From the NCBI GenBank assembly GCA_037176885.1, contig JAWWNJ010000176.1, positions 1 through 64,000 of the forward strand: a stretch of 64,000 nt of DNA, in the 5' to 3' direction. Position numbers and translations under genes: made by a program. This DNA is from Favolaschia claudopus. Lineage: Eukaryota > Basidiomycota > Agaricomycetes > Agaricales > Mycenaceae. The notes beneath the pieces were generated by a model. It was not told the origin of the DNA, did no database searches, and saw nothing but the letters and a program-made list of their open reading frames with translations. Each line of letters begins with the position of its first letter. The stretch's first letter is position 1. Shown piece after piece: positions 30,028 through 40,271 of the stretch.

Positions 30028-32073
30028 TCACAGTGAACCACTCCAGGTTTGGAGTACCAATTTCTTGTTCATTGCAAGTCGACCAAATTTTCGCTTGTCG
30101 GTAAGTATTCGGTCGCGCTCCAGCGCCGAATTGATAGCCGCAAGCCATTTATTGTGAATTTCTGCCTCGGATGTAATTTTGTTTGGGTTTTTTATCACCC
30201 GATCTACTCGCAACCTCCAAATCAAGTGCCAAGAAACGAGATCAATATAGCGAACAGTCTGCTTTTATGTGGTAAAACGGAACCTTTTCTCGATTCAAAT
30301 CTGACGAGATTGCAGCCAAGTATCAAACCCCAATTGAGGGTCGGCCAGCTTGAGTCTGCATATTTTCTTTCCCAAAGATTTTGTGCCAGGGCCCAAATTA
30401 GTTGCTGACCGGAAACCTTACAGTCTAAGGCAATATGTTCGAGGGACTCGGTCACGCCGCAACCCAGACAATTAGCCATAGGATGCTGGGTATTCAAATG
30501 GAACCAGAAATCTCCGACTCGGAAAGTTTCATGTACGCATTTCCAGAAAATTCTCTCGAAACCCTGCGCAAAGTAGAGGATCTGATAGACCTCCAGATCG
30601 ATTCGTCCGATGGCGTATATTCGCAGATTTCTTCTACTGAGGAACGAATGCGATCGAGATTCACAAAAGTCGATTTACGAAGTGGCTTGGGATGTAGACC
30701 ACGGATTATTTTGGTGAAGGTACGTTGAGTTCCATGTTGTAGCTGAATCCCTGGGTTTGTGAACATAATATCCGTTTGTGTATCAATCTCCGTGTGTTCA
30801 ATCGAGTCAGATGGAGCCGCAGGCATTTCGGAAAGTTTTTTGAATCTTATTCGGCCAGTTCTCTCATTCAAAGCGGCCATCACGGCCTTGATAACCTTGA
30901 AGTTTGGGTCGAGAATAGCATTTTCGAAACGTGCCCTTTCTTTGACAAGGACGCGACCTAGATAGTCGGAATTTGAACAAATCAGCAGAGGTATGGATTT
31001 TGGTATTGACTGCAACTTGTATAATAAAGCGCCAAGTAAACCAGTTGAATATGAAAGCGTAATGTCCGCCGCGTCAAACGTGAGTTGCAAAGTCTCATGC
31101 ATCGTATCAGACTCATCTTCGTGGTGAGTAGTATCTGAGGTTGAACAATGGGTCTGTGTTCACCGGGGTGCAGCACACGACAACGGAGGAATAAAGTCAT
31201 TGGTTCGTCATTTGTATTCGGGATTTGATTTCTTCTTGCAGGAACAGTGTTTGAAGTCTCTTCGATTGCAAAAATTCGGAAGCCTGCGTTCAAAAGACGT
31301 AAGGAATAGTCGGGATCAAAGATGAATTCGTGATCCACTGCCAGTTCCTGGCTGTTCTGCTCTTGTTCTGCTTCGGAGAGTAGAAGCTGATCGCAAAGAT
31401 CCAAGTTGGACATTTGAGGGGTCCATTTGGGGCATATACTATTGAGTAGCATTTTCGCAGTGTCGATACACGTTCCTGGATCTGAGCATCGAGCTCCACT
31501 CGATCTCGCCTGCACGGCGGACATCCGCAGTTCTTTCGGCCGAACCCGGAGGGGTTGATTTGATGCGGTTTCCGAGAAAGTGCTGTGTTTCGTTCATTAA
31601 TGATCACCAGCAGGTCTTCAAGAGTTCGGATGCCATGCTTGAGGCGAAGGCAAGTTGCCGCGCCTTGTCGGCAAGCCGACTTGTACAATTTGTCATTAAC
31701 AGCCGGATGTTTCCATATAGGCATCAGTCGCTGGATTTCAGACGAGATCGATAGCGCAGTGAATTGTAAGTTATATTTATTAGCCGCAGTAATCATTCGT
31801 TTCACCTGGTCCGGCAGTTTGGTCTTTGGGGAAATCGGAATATGGATGTTTTGTAGGAATACTGTAGCACTTTGTATGGGTGAAACGTAACGCGTAACGC
31901 CCGCCCTGTTTCGTTTCAACGGTAAGCCATAACGGTCGGGTGGTTTCCGGAATCCCTGAGGACTGCGTGACATACAAAGATGTCGAATTATCATGTTTGT
32001 GGCTGTAAAATCTAGCTGAATCTACTGCTATAACTTGGCTATAACCCTCCTCCTCCTCACTGCACTCAATCAC
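30028..32073 (-). pseudogene. Decayed LINE polyprotein, C-terminal half (RNase H, zinc finger)
   Basis: Reading from 32073 downwards in several frames: a segment with NIHIPISPKTKLPDQVKRMI and RLMPIWKHPAVNDKLY, CLRLKHGIRTLEDLL, then NCGCPPCRRDR and, in another frame, GARCSDPGTCIDTAKMLL. An RNase H-like part follows (GALLYKLQSIPKSIPLLICSNSD, NERTGRIRFKKL), then the zinc finger CLGCGVTESLEHIALDC and the tail IHNKWLAAINSALERDRIL with LVLQTWSGSL. From memory this set resembles the C-terminal part of agaricomycete non-LTR elements. At least three frame changes separate the blocks, so it is dead. The end at 30028 abuts repeat R3, and no poly(A) was found there. Confidence 0.6.
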
Positions 32074-32514
32074 TCTCTACAATCTTCGTCAAGATAGAAC
32101 CGGTACGGTGCATCGGAGACCACGGGCAAGGTGCTGGGAAGGTGTACCAGAAGCTGGCCGAGGTAGTTTAACTAGTCGCTCGAAGAGGGCTTGTGGTGGA
32201 CCCGTCGCTGGTTTAGGTGTCTGAGCGTGCGCCACGGCGCAGTGTTCATGAAAAAGAAAAAAAAAAAAAAAAAAGATGTATTACGGAGCCCGTAACAGGA
32301 GAAATGCAATCAAAAGGGCTATGGATACAAAGAAAGCATAAACGAGAGCTAAAAATTGCCAGAATCCGTTCAACGTTTGGAAATAGATTTTATCGGTGTT
32401 TGCCCGCCCGTTTCCAAAATTCTATGATGTGACGCATAACGCTGAGGCCGTTTCTGGTTTCCATGCGTAGCGTTTCCAGTCACGCTCGAGGGTCGGTTTC
32501 ACCCATACGAAGTG
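32074..32514. other. Spacer with A tract
   Basis: Contains a 24-nt A-rich run at 32251-32274 and no supported gene. Confidence 0.4.
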
Positions 32515-33108
32515 CTACAGTAGTGGGAGGATTGGCAGCGGTTTGAAAAAGCTCGACCAGACGGTCAACAGTCCTCTCGAGCCTATCCATCCGCTCAGCA
32601 GCGGCAGCAGCAGCGGCGGCAGAGTCGGTCATGGTGGGCTCGGAGAGGGGGAGGAGGGGGCAAGATTCGCGGTTTGTGCGTCAGAGGCAGCAGAGGAGGA
32701 GTCCCGACCGAAGCGTCTGAAAAATCACCAAAGCGCGCAATCTTGACCGGTTAATCCCTTGGAGCCTTTCTTCTGCTGTAAGGGCAACCTTTAGGACCCG
32801 AGATATCTCGAGGGTCTAGCGAGGGAGAATCCGAAGTTAATTAAGAAGCTACTAAGAATACATCAAGCGCACCTAGCGAGGGAGAATCCGAAGAGAAGAA
32901 AGGCTGAGGATTCCCACGCTAGGTGCAGTAAACATATAGTAACTAATTCCCACAAGCTCGGAGCAGTCGGCAATGATCCCGGGCCAAGTCACATGCCTTA
33001 CTCCACGATGACATAGGGCTTTGGGGATTTGACAGGAAAGTGGGAAATCTGCAGGAGGCCTGCGTCATAGGTGGCTGTGTAGTGCCAAAAGAGGGAGTTA
33101 CCCTGACA
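32515..33108 (-). mobile_element. Gypsy fragment: 5' LTR plus start of gag, reversed
   Basis: On the minus strand it begins with a full 332-bp LTR (33108 to 32777), continues through the same leader as the 20.8-kb element, and includes the gag ATG and first 35 or so codons ([18 protein letters not shown]) before homology stops near 32515. It is diverged from the intact copy by scattered substitutions and lacks the rest of the element. Confidence 0.85.
32777..33108 (-). repeat. Gypsy LTR, minus strand
   Basis: TGTCAGGGTAACTCCC to TTGCCCTTACA when read on the minus strand. Compared with 20835-21167 it has scattered substitutions and small indels. Confidence 0.85.
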
Positions 33109-33185
33109 CGAGTTGGGAAACCCCATCATCACTGGCCCACAGGAGTTAGTGCTGCCGGGAGCTGAGTCATTGGTTGGAGGAGCTT

Positions 33186-33335
33186 GCTCCCCCTTTATCA
33201 GAGCCGTCACCGAAAAGCAATAAGCTGTGCTAGACGGCTTTTTGATAGCGTCACTGCACTTGACGTGCGCTGCGTCGCACGGTGCGCACGTCAAGATTGG
33301 CATGCTCCGAGTGATACGATGTTCTTCCGAGTGAT
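33186..33335. repeat. Dispersed repeat R4, copy 1, with hairpin insert
   Basis: The block CCCCTTTATCAGAGCCGTCA to GGCATGCTCCGAGTGAT is shared with 44577-44690. This copy has extra bases that form a perfect 12-bp stem (33259-33270 with 33284-33295), absent from the other copy. Confidence 0.75.
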
Positions 33336-34190
33336 CCATCCTGATCTCTGATCCAGACTGATTGCAGCGTGATGGCGCATCCTTTTCAAGTGATGGTGCA
33401 CCCGTCCTTGACCCTGCCCGAGGCCGCTTAACGAAGGGAAAATACAGTTCCCTATCTCATACACGGTACAGAGAGGCAGGTTCTGGCGCCATTAGTTTTC
33501 CAGAAAGTTGCTGTAAAGCTTAGGCGATGAAAATAAATGATATCAATGTTGCAGCTTGCTCAGTTATAGTGTCTATATAGAGAGACCACGGTTTTGAGTG
33601 GATAGGTATTCTATCATGATGATAAGTTAGTCAGAAATTTGATTGGTGGTTCATCCTCCAGAACGTCGTTGCCCGGCATGAGTCAAGTTTTGTTCACAAG
33701 AGTAGAGTACTACTAGAGTACTGTGCGTGAAAAAAAATCCAGCCGAATTATGCCCCCCAAACAACAGCGCAACATCAATATTGTTAATTTGTGTGCCATA
33801 TAAGAATTTACACAAGCTCCCCCTGCTGTAGGCCGGTATTCCGGCATACAAATCATATTTTTTCAAAGATCTCTGATCCATACCTTTCTCTCACGTCAAG
33901 TGATGGCAGCAACCAAATGCGGCCCAACGACTCGACTTCCCCGACTCGACGACCTCTTTGCTGCTGCACCGCGCCTTCCAGCAATCTTCCAATACCTTCT
34001 GGTCTTTTGCTCCGGCTGCCGCTGCTCTCCTCCTCCTTCCTTCCTCAAGTGCCTCTTGTAACTACTGAAGAACATCTGGGGGCTGGGCTCTTCGTCGAAT
34101 CAGAGGGTTTTCTAGTATTGTTGGTTTGCGATGGAGCACGGTGTGTATTTTATTCACTAAATGATTTTCCGGAGTGCTGAAATACGAGTT
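33336..34190. other. No supported gene
   Basis: Mixed-composition DNA. Frames at 33651-33881 and 33791-34180 show no coding signature. Confidence 0.4.
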
Positions 34191-34194
34191 TGGA

Positions 34195-34634
34195 GCTCGA
34201 AGCTTGCTTTGCAAGCTTCGAGCCGCGCGCGGAGACTCATATCTCCGCGCGCGCACATTCAATCTCGCTGCCTCCCTCCTGCCTCCCTCTGAACAACCAC
34301 CTGCACATGCCGCTAAGTACCCACCTATCCCCATCGCCGTCGTCACACGCCGTATCTCCCGCCCCTCTCGCCGCTCTCGCCGCTCGTCTGGGCACTCCAT
34401 GCCGCTGTCGCCGAGGCAAAAAATCTTCTCCCGCTCGCACTCTGTCGTCTCGTCTCCGCCGGTCTCTCGCGACCCTTCCGCGCCGTCACCGACCTCATCA
34501 GCAGCATCGCCGCTTGCTTCCGCCCTGCCGAGCTTCGCCGCTGGCTTGTCAACGGCGGTGTTGCTTCGAGAGCAACACACGAGCGCGGATTACATGTAGA
34601 AGCGGCGCGCGCTTCCCGGGCTCGAATTCGAGCG
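34195..34634. repeat. Segment bounded by perfect palindromes (possible foldback element)
   Basis: Perfect hairpins lie at 34195-34223 (13-bp stem, 3-nt loop), 34224-34253 (12-bp stem, 6-nt loop) and 34558-34578 (8-bp stem, 5-nt loop), with a loopless palindrome GCTCGAATTCGAGC at 34620-34633. The outer two share the arms GCTCGAA/TTCGAGC. The enclosed sequence is C-rich with an open but low-complexity Ser/Arg frame. Confidence 0.5.
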
Positions 34635-34755
34635 CCGTGCAGCGTGCGCTGCTATTTGTGTGTTCCGCGATCGTCAAACTATTATCAAAACGACTTGATC
34701 AATTCCAAAATCTGTCTACACCATGTTCAATGCGTCTTCCTCCGCCCACCACTTT

Positions 34756-35665
34756 TCAAGCTCTTCCTCGGTGTACCGTGCTCGCTCCCCCTTGTTCATC
34801 AACAATGGATGCCCAGTACAGGTACATAGATTCTTCCCGCCTCAGCCCTTGCACACAAGCCGTCTGCGGCACTTGTTTTTGACGCACCACCGCACACCGC
34901 TTGGGCGATCGGGTCTTCGTTGGTGCTGGAGTTGTAGCGCCGAGTAACAACGTCTGTCGCTGAGCTTGCTGTGGCCGCGGGATTGTCGTGTCGGGGGGTA
35001 CAGTCGTATCGACGATGTTGATAGGCAAATCGACGACTTCAAGCGAGTCGTCGTCTTAGATGAATCTATTGTGTTGTCGGTGATTTTCTCCTGGGCGCGC
35101 GGCCATAAGGTTGAATGTTGAAGGCTCATAATGAGCTGTGCAAATAATTAGTGGCTGTTGAATCATTTTCGATGCACTCACGAGTAACGGACAGATCTAG
35201 TTCGCCGTCCGGCTGGGGCTCAAATTGAATCGCGGGAAGCGCGTCAGTTAAGTTGTCCTCCGCATTCAAGATATCAGCAAATGCCTGTCGCGCTGTAAAG
35301 TTTGCTCCTGCGGCCAAGGTGGACTTCTCGGAGGACCACAAAATCAACTTCTTGTGCAGCGCCTCGAGTTCCTGAGGGATTTTGTAGTATAGCCGCATAT
35401 TGGAGTCGGTGACTGTGTGAGGCTGGAAATTGACCTCCGCATTCCACCACGGGGTCAATTTATTCTCCCAGTCAATGTTCTTGGTGCTCATGCGGGCGAT
35501 GTCGGCGAATTCATCGTGTTCTTCAATGAAATTCAGCTGCTCATGGACTTGAGCAAATTCTGGCTGAGAGATTGGCGCCATGTTAGCTGTAATTCAATTT
35601 AGCAATAGGTACAGTCAGTTTATTCAATGAGAACACTTACGCGTAGAAGCTTCGCTACGCGGCAT
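34756..35665 (-). pseudogene. Hypothetical three-exon gene with an internal stop
   Basis: ATG at 35665 starts a 25-nt exon (MPRSEAST). A 54-nt intron (35587-35640, GTAAGT...TACAG) leads to a 405-nt exon with MAPISQPEFAQVHEQLNF, KLTPWWNAEVNFQPH and LHKKLILWSSEKSTLAAG. A 46-nt intron (35136-35181, GTGAGT...CACAG) leads to a third exon that meets TAA at 35056-35058. Beyond it the same frame stays open for about 100 codons (VVDLPINIVDTTVPPDT to ASTVHRGRA), suggesting a nonsense change, though the gene may truly end at the TAA. The upstream frame is open to 35791, so the start could be further up. No domain is recognised; the protein looks soluble and acidic. The 25-nt exon contains the palindrome GCGTAG...CTACGC. 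Confidence 0.45.
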
Positions 35666-35790
35666 ATTGGCATAAAATGCCGTGCCAGATGGTGCCGAAT
35701 TAGAGGTGACAGCGGCGGATGTGGAAGGTACAGTGGCGGCGCCACATTCTGCTCCGTATTGCTGCAGAACATGCAGCCGCTGGTCCTCTC

Positions 35791-36098
35791 TTCAAGGTCC
35801 CCCCGGATCTTTGAAAATTCATTCCCCTTATTTCTCGCTATACGAAACCGAAACCCCGCTCTGAACCCATCAACAGATTCATCTCAATATCTACCGTCTA
35901 CTTCATCCACTGTGCCCTATTCAATGGGTAATTTCCCGGAGTTTGTCGCCCGCTTCACCTGCTCTGCATGTATTACGGTCTACGATGGACATACGTTCAG
36001 AAATAGTTGGAAAGTAGTAAAGTAGCAAAGTATCGTGTACCATAGCCGCTTACAGCGGCTCGAGCACGTTAATGGATTTCATCATCATCATCATCATC
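35791..36098. other. Intergenic, ends in an ATC repeat
   Basis: Non-coding between the hypothetical gene and the GATA gene. It ends in seven consecutive ATC triplets (36080-36100). Confidence 0.4.
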
Positions 36099-36199
36099 AT
36101 CTGATGCCACCCCTAAAAATAGAACAGCCTATTTCTGGAACTGTTGATGCAAATGGAGTCGATTGGGGTCACATCAATTTTTTAGGGGTGGCATCAGAT
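36099..36199. repeat. 101-bp foldback with 21-bp arms over the GATA gene's 3' end
   Basis: Arms at about 36099-36119 and 36179-36199 are inverted copies built around CTGATGCCACCCCTAAAAA. The right arm encodes the last codons of the GATA gene (HLMPPLK); the stop at 36174-36176 lies just inside it. No target duplication is visible, so it may be a small inserted foldback or a terminator-like structure. Confidence 0.6.
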
Positions 36200-38070
36200 G
36201 GCACCGCCACTGTACAGGCTGAGAAGAGGCAGAGGAGGAGGGTGGGTGCGCGGCGGAGGAGGAGGAGTTGGAGTAGACTGAGACTGCACGCACAAAGATA
36301 AAAAACATTAGCGTACTTTTTCTCATACAAAAAAAAGAGGGAGGAAAGGAACTCACCACTATCATCCCAATCACTCGCCCCACTCGCCCTACTCTGGCTC
36401 CCACTCCCCGTAGACGAAACACTCGTCCGCCGCCCGAGCTTGCCTCGCCCTCCTCCCATACCTCCGCCAATTCCACCCATGCCGCTACTCCCCGGCCTCC
36501 CCCCACCATAATCAAGCTCCCCAAGCATATCCCCGCCCCCGCCTCCTCCCATCATCATCTCATCGGCAAGCGGCGGGAGGAGCTGCGGCCCAGGAGCGGA
36601 TTGTGGTGGTGGTGGCGGGGGAGCCCCGCGGTATGCAGAGCCGCCGGAGCCGTTCTTGCCTTTGCGCGCTTTGTTCCCTGCGCGGAGTTCGTCGAAGCGG
36701 AGGGGTCTGGAGAGCGCGAGTCATATCATTATCAATTATAATAATATTGCGAGAGAGCGAAGAAACCCACCTAGCCCTCAAATGCGTGCGCTCGTACAAG
36801 CCACACTTGTTGCAGACGATTTTGCCGGGGTTGAGGGTGGAGCGGCGCCAGGAGGGTGGTTCGGTCGTGTGGCAGTTGAAGCATCTAGAAAAAGATACGT
36901 GGGTGAGTGATTGAAAACAAGAAGGCAGAGAGCGCGAAAAAAAAAGGCGGAGAAGGGGCGAAGGAAGAAAAGACAAGCCCGCGAAGCTTTACGGCCCGAG
37001 AAGAAGACCAAAGAAAACGCGCAAGAAGAAGAAAAAAACAGCTGAGCACAAAAGTACTCGAATACCAAAAACACAACAACACGAAAGAAGCGAAGACACC
37101 CACCTCCTCCTCAAATACTGCGTCTCCTTACTCGCCGCATCGTCCGTATGCTGCACCGGCAGCCCATGCGGCGCGGGATACCCCCCCTGCGCGCCATACG
37201 GCGGCGCCACACCGTAATTCATCCCGTTCATCGGGGGGTATCCATGAGCCATGTGAGGCTGCTGCTGCTGCTGCTGATACCCACCATGTCCAGGATGGCG
37301 GTAGAAATTGGGTGGAGGCGGGGCGCCGTACATTCCCTCCCCTGGGTGATGGGGCGCAGAATGGTGGTAGTCGTACGCGAGGCGCGGGGGCGAGTACCCC
37401 CCATGCCCATGGCCGAGGTGGCTGGGGTCGGCGGAGAGCGGCTGTTGCATCGTCATATGATGATGGGGGTGCGCCGGGTGAGGGTGAGAGGGGTGAGGCT
37501 GGAGGAAGGGCGGGGCGGGGTAGCCCGAGCCGGCGCCCATCATGTCGTCGGAGCGCTCTTGGCGCGCGTAGGGGAATGTGGCGCGGCGGATCATGGTGTA
37601 GTCTTGTGGGCGTCCCCCGTTCGCGCTTCCGTTGCCTCGTTACCGTTCAAGCCAGCAGAGCCGTTGAGCCCCGCGGACGACGGGTTAGGACTGGGCCAGT
37701 CCGAGTCGTGGTACACTTCGGGCGGGGAGTGGTGCTGGTGTTCTGGGGACCCAGTCAAAGTGGTATCAGGGTCGTAGAGCTCCTGCAGCAGGGACGGGCG
37801 GGTGCTCCAGTGTGGGTGGTTGTTGTTAGAATTGTTATTGGTGTTGTCGTCGTCGGAGGACGAGCCGGAGGAGGAGGAGAAGATGCGGATGGCGGGGTCG
37901 ACGACGAGGACTTCTTTGTTGTTGTACGCGGGGGAGGAGGAGGAGGAGCAGGTGTTGGTGTTGTTGGCGGAGGAGGGCGGGGACGGGGTGCGGGGGGTGT
38001 CGTCGGGGAAGTGTACCAGCGAGTCCATCGACATCGTTTCTTTACCCTTCTTCGCCGTGGACGAGGACAA
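36174..38070 (-). CDS. GATA-type zinc-finger transcription factor
   Basis: Exons on the minus strand: 37594 (or 38070) to 37104, 36884-36771, 36706-36357 and 36283-36174, with GT-AG introns of 219, 64 and 73 nt. Exon 2 encodes the zinc finger CFNCHTTEPPSWRR...VCNKCGLYERTHLRAR: four Cys with a 19-residue loop and the basic tail, as in basidiomycete GATA factors; PLRFDELRAGNKARKGK follows. It should bind GATA sites in the nucleus. The N-terminal region is His/Pro/Gln/Gly-rich (QQQQQQPHMAHGY) and the C-terminus Gly-rich then Ser-rich, as in transactivation regions. The segment MIRRATFPYARQERSDDMM is conserved in such proteins as I recall. An upstream ORF (38070-37591) with SPTSS-like acidic and Ser/Asn-rich sequence ends in ATGA, where the stop overlaps the ATG of the main frame; it may be the true N-terminus broken by a frameshift, or a uORF. 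Confidence 0.8.
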
Positions 38071-39225
38071 GCAGATATAGAGAGCCGGGGAGAAGCAGGT
38101 GGTATGCAGGTATCGCTAAGCAAAAAGCGGGTTGGAATGGCATTATAACCAGAAAGCTGAATCGGGTAATTGGCGATATTGTGCTAAACCGAATCTATTC
38201 GGAGATACGCTATGCGACCCAGAGTTGTGGGTCACCCAAGGTGTGCTTGCTCTCCATGCATAGGGAGTCAGCGATCTCAGGGGGCCGCACATGGTGGGAC
38301 CCCGGATGCGGGTCATATCGAAGACGCAACCCGCGCGCTTTTTTTGTCGACTTGAACTCTCTCTCCCCCTTGGCTCTGTATGCTGTGTCTGTCGTCTATG
38401 CTCACTCACTCTGCCTCGCATCCATCCAACCAACCAACCCCACTCCGCTTTACTTATCTCGTCTCGCGGCATCCCAGCCGAACCACCAACCGAGCCCCCG
38501 CCTCCCTCCACGCTGACCCATCCCATATGACACCCCAATACAAATAACTATGTAGCGAAGCTGAATCTGAGATCCAGGCCGATCCCCTGCCTCAAATATT
38601 CGCTTATTTGTTTGTTTGTTCTTCTTTCCTATTCCGTCCCTCGTCCAATCTGCTTCCGCCGCCCCCGCGCGCGCGAGCGCAAAACGGCCTCTCATGTGAG
38701 CGGTTTGAAGAGTTTCATGTTTGTATGCTTTCCTATCTTGTTTTGTATGCATTCGCTATGAATCTATTGTGTATTCTACGCGCCTCGATAAGCCCTCTCC
38801 ACTCGACGCGCGCCACTCCCACCCACCATTCGTCTGTCCTGTCTGTCTGTCTCGACTACACAGCTGTCTGGTATCCTGTCCTCCACCTAAGAAGCACTCA
38901 TCGAAACTGCACCCAACGAAACTCGGCCCCCACCCCTCCGAATCCGTGGAATCAACTGCGATATCCCACCATCCCGCGAGGCAGTGCACCTTCTATCTGC
39001 CCTCCCCCCTTCCTGACGCAGTAGCCAATGGTCATCCGTTCCACCTCTCTCCTGGTACATCTACGGTCCACGGTCCACGGTCGGTCAGTCCAAACCAATC
39101 CATGGCACTCGTCTCCACCAGAATTATTCTTATCTGGTCTCTCGTCTGGTCTCCACCTAGCTTTGTCGGAAAAATCCTGGATTGCTTATAGCGGCGTGGA
39201 AGTAGTTAGAAGGTGTTCGAAGACC
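38071..39225. other. Upstream region of the GATA gene
   Basis: Holds CT-rich stretches and overlapping frames without coding character. No separate gene can be supported. Confidence 0.4.
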
Positions 39226-39269
39226 CCAAGCCTCGGGGTCTCTTATACCAAGCCTCGGGGTCTCTTATA
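39226..39269. repeat. 22-bp tandem duplication
   Basis: Two identical head-to-tail units, CCAAGCCTCGGGGTCTCTTA plus TA. Confidence 0.9.
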
Positions 39270-39959
39270 ATGTACAGTTAAAACCTCATGATGGTCTCTA
39301 AGACACTCGGGTGACCTCTAAGCCACTCTAATCCATTACGCGATTGGAGCCTTCCAGCACCTTAGAATCCGCTAAAATCGACCAGAATCCCCCGGCATAC
39401 TCAATAGCCATCCTGTATCTATACCAGTACTACATCACACGTAGGGAGACATAGACGAAACAATTTTATTTCAAAAATGGAGAATAATCACACAATACTA
39501 CTTCCCGCTAGCCGCTGACGACAACGGCGGGGGAGGGGAACTACGAGAGTATGCGGCAAGTGGTCAAGGAGAAAATCCGGCTCGAGACGAGCTCGTCTGG
39601 GACGGCCCGCTTGAAATGACTACGCTTGCGGCGCCGGTTGACGCTGAGAATGGTCAAGATGAGCGCAGTGAAAGCGAAGAGGAAAAAACATACCGATCGT
39701 CGTCGTCGTAATTGTGATCAACCGGGAAGAGGCTGCGTGGTCATAATCGACGCACCTTTCATCGTATTCTCGCTCATTTTCCCATACGAATTGCTCCTAG
39801 CTCACGACAGTGGTCAGTGCCAGTGTGAACTCGATCCATGCTGTTGACGTACCGCCGTTCCTAGATCCAGCCCAGGCCGCGCATCCAGCTTGCCCGGAAT
39901 CCTCCTCGGTGCCTAGCCAATGCAGCTGTTGTCGTTGTCATCACCACTGAAACGTCAAT
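39270..39959. other. No supported gene
   Basis: Non-coding. Frames at 39626-39847 lack support. Confidence 0.4.
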
Positions 39960-40271
39960 CGCAGTATTCAAGAATCGGTAGGGGTGTTTGGCAGGAGAGG
40001 GGAGGGGGGGCAACGGCGGCGACGGGGACAGTGAGGGCGACGGCGATGACAAAATGCATTGTTGAGGTGGTGGTGGTGGGAGGAGGAGACAAGAGACGAG
40101 GGAGGCGTCCGCGTCGTGTGTGCTGCGGATGTGGAGCACTGTCGTCATTGCTCGGCATCTCGGCATCCTGACTTAGACGTTTTTCACGGTTTTCTGCCCA
40201 GCACGGCGGGGCTATGTCACAATCCATGAATTTACACGGATGCGAGCATGTACTGATGTTTTCACAGTGTT
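39960..40271. repeat. Dispersed repeat R3, copy 2
   Basis: Shares with 29340-30024 the GCGACG run, GGTGGTGGTGG tract, ATGTGGAGC block, CTCGGCATC and the end GATGTTTTCACAGTG, in the same order and orientation but shorter. Confidence 0.6.

Noticed and set aside
36907..38148. 413-codon plus-strand ORF
   Set aside because: Antisense to the GATA gene introns and exons; rich in Gly/Val/Arg from antisense Pro/His codons.
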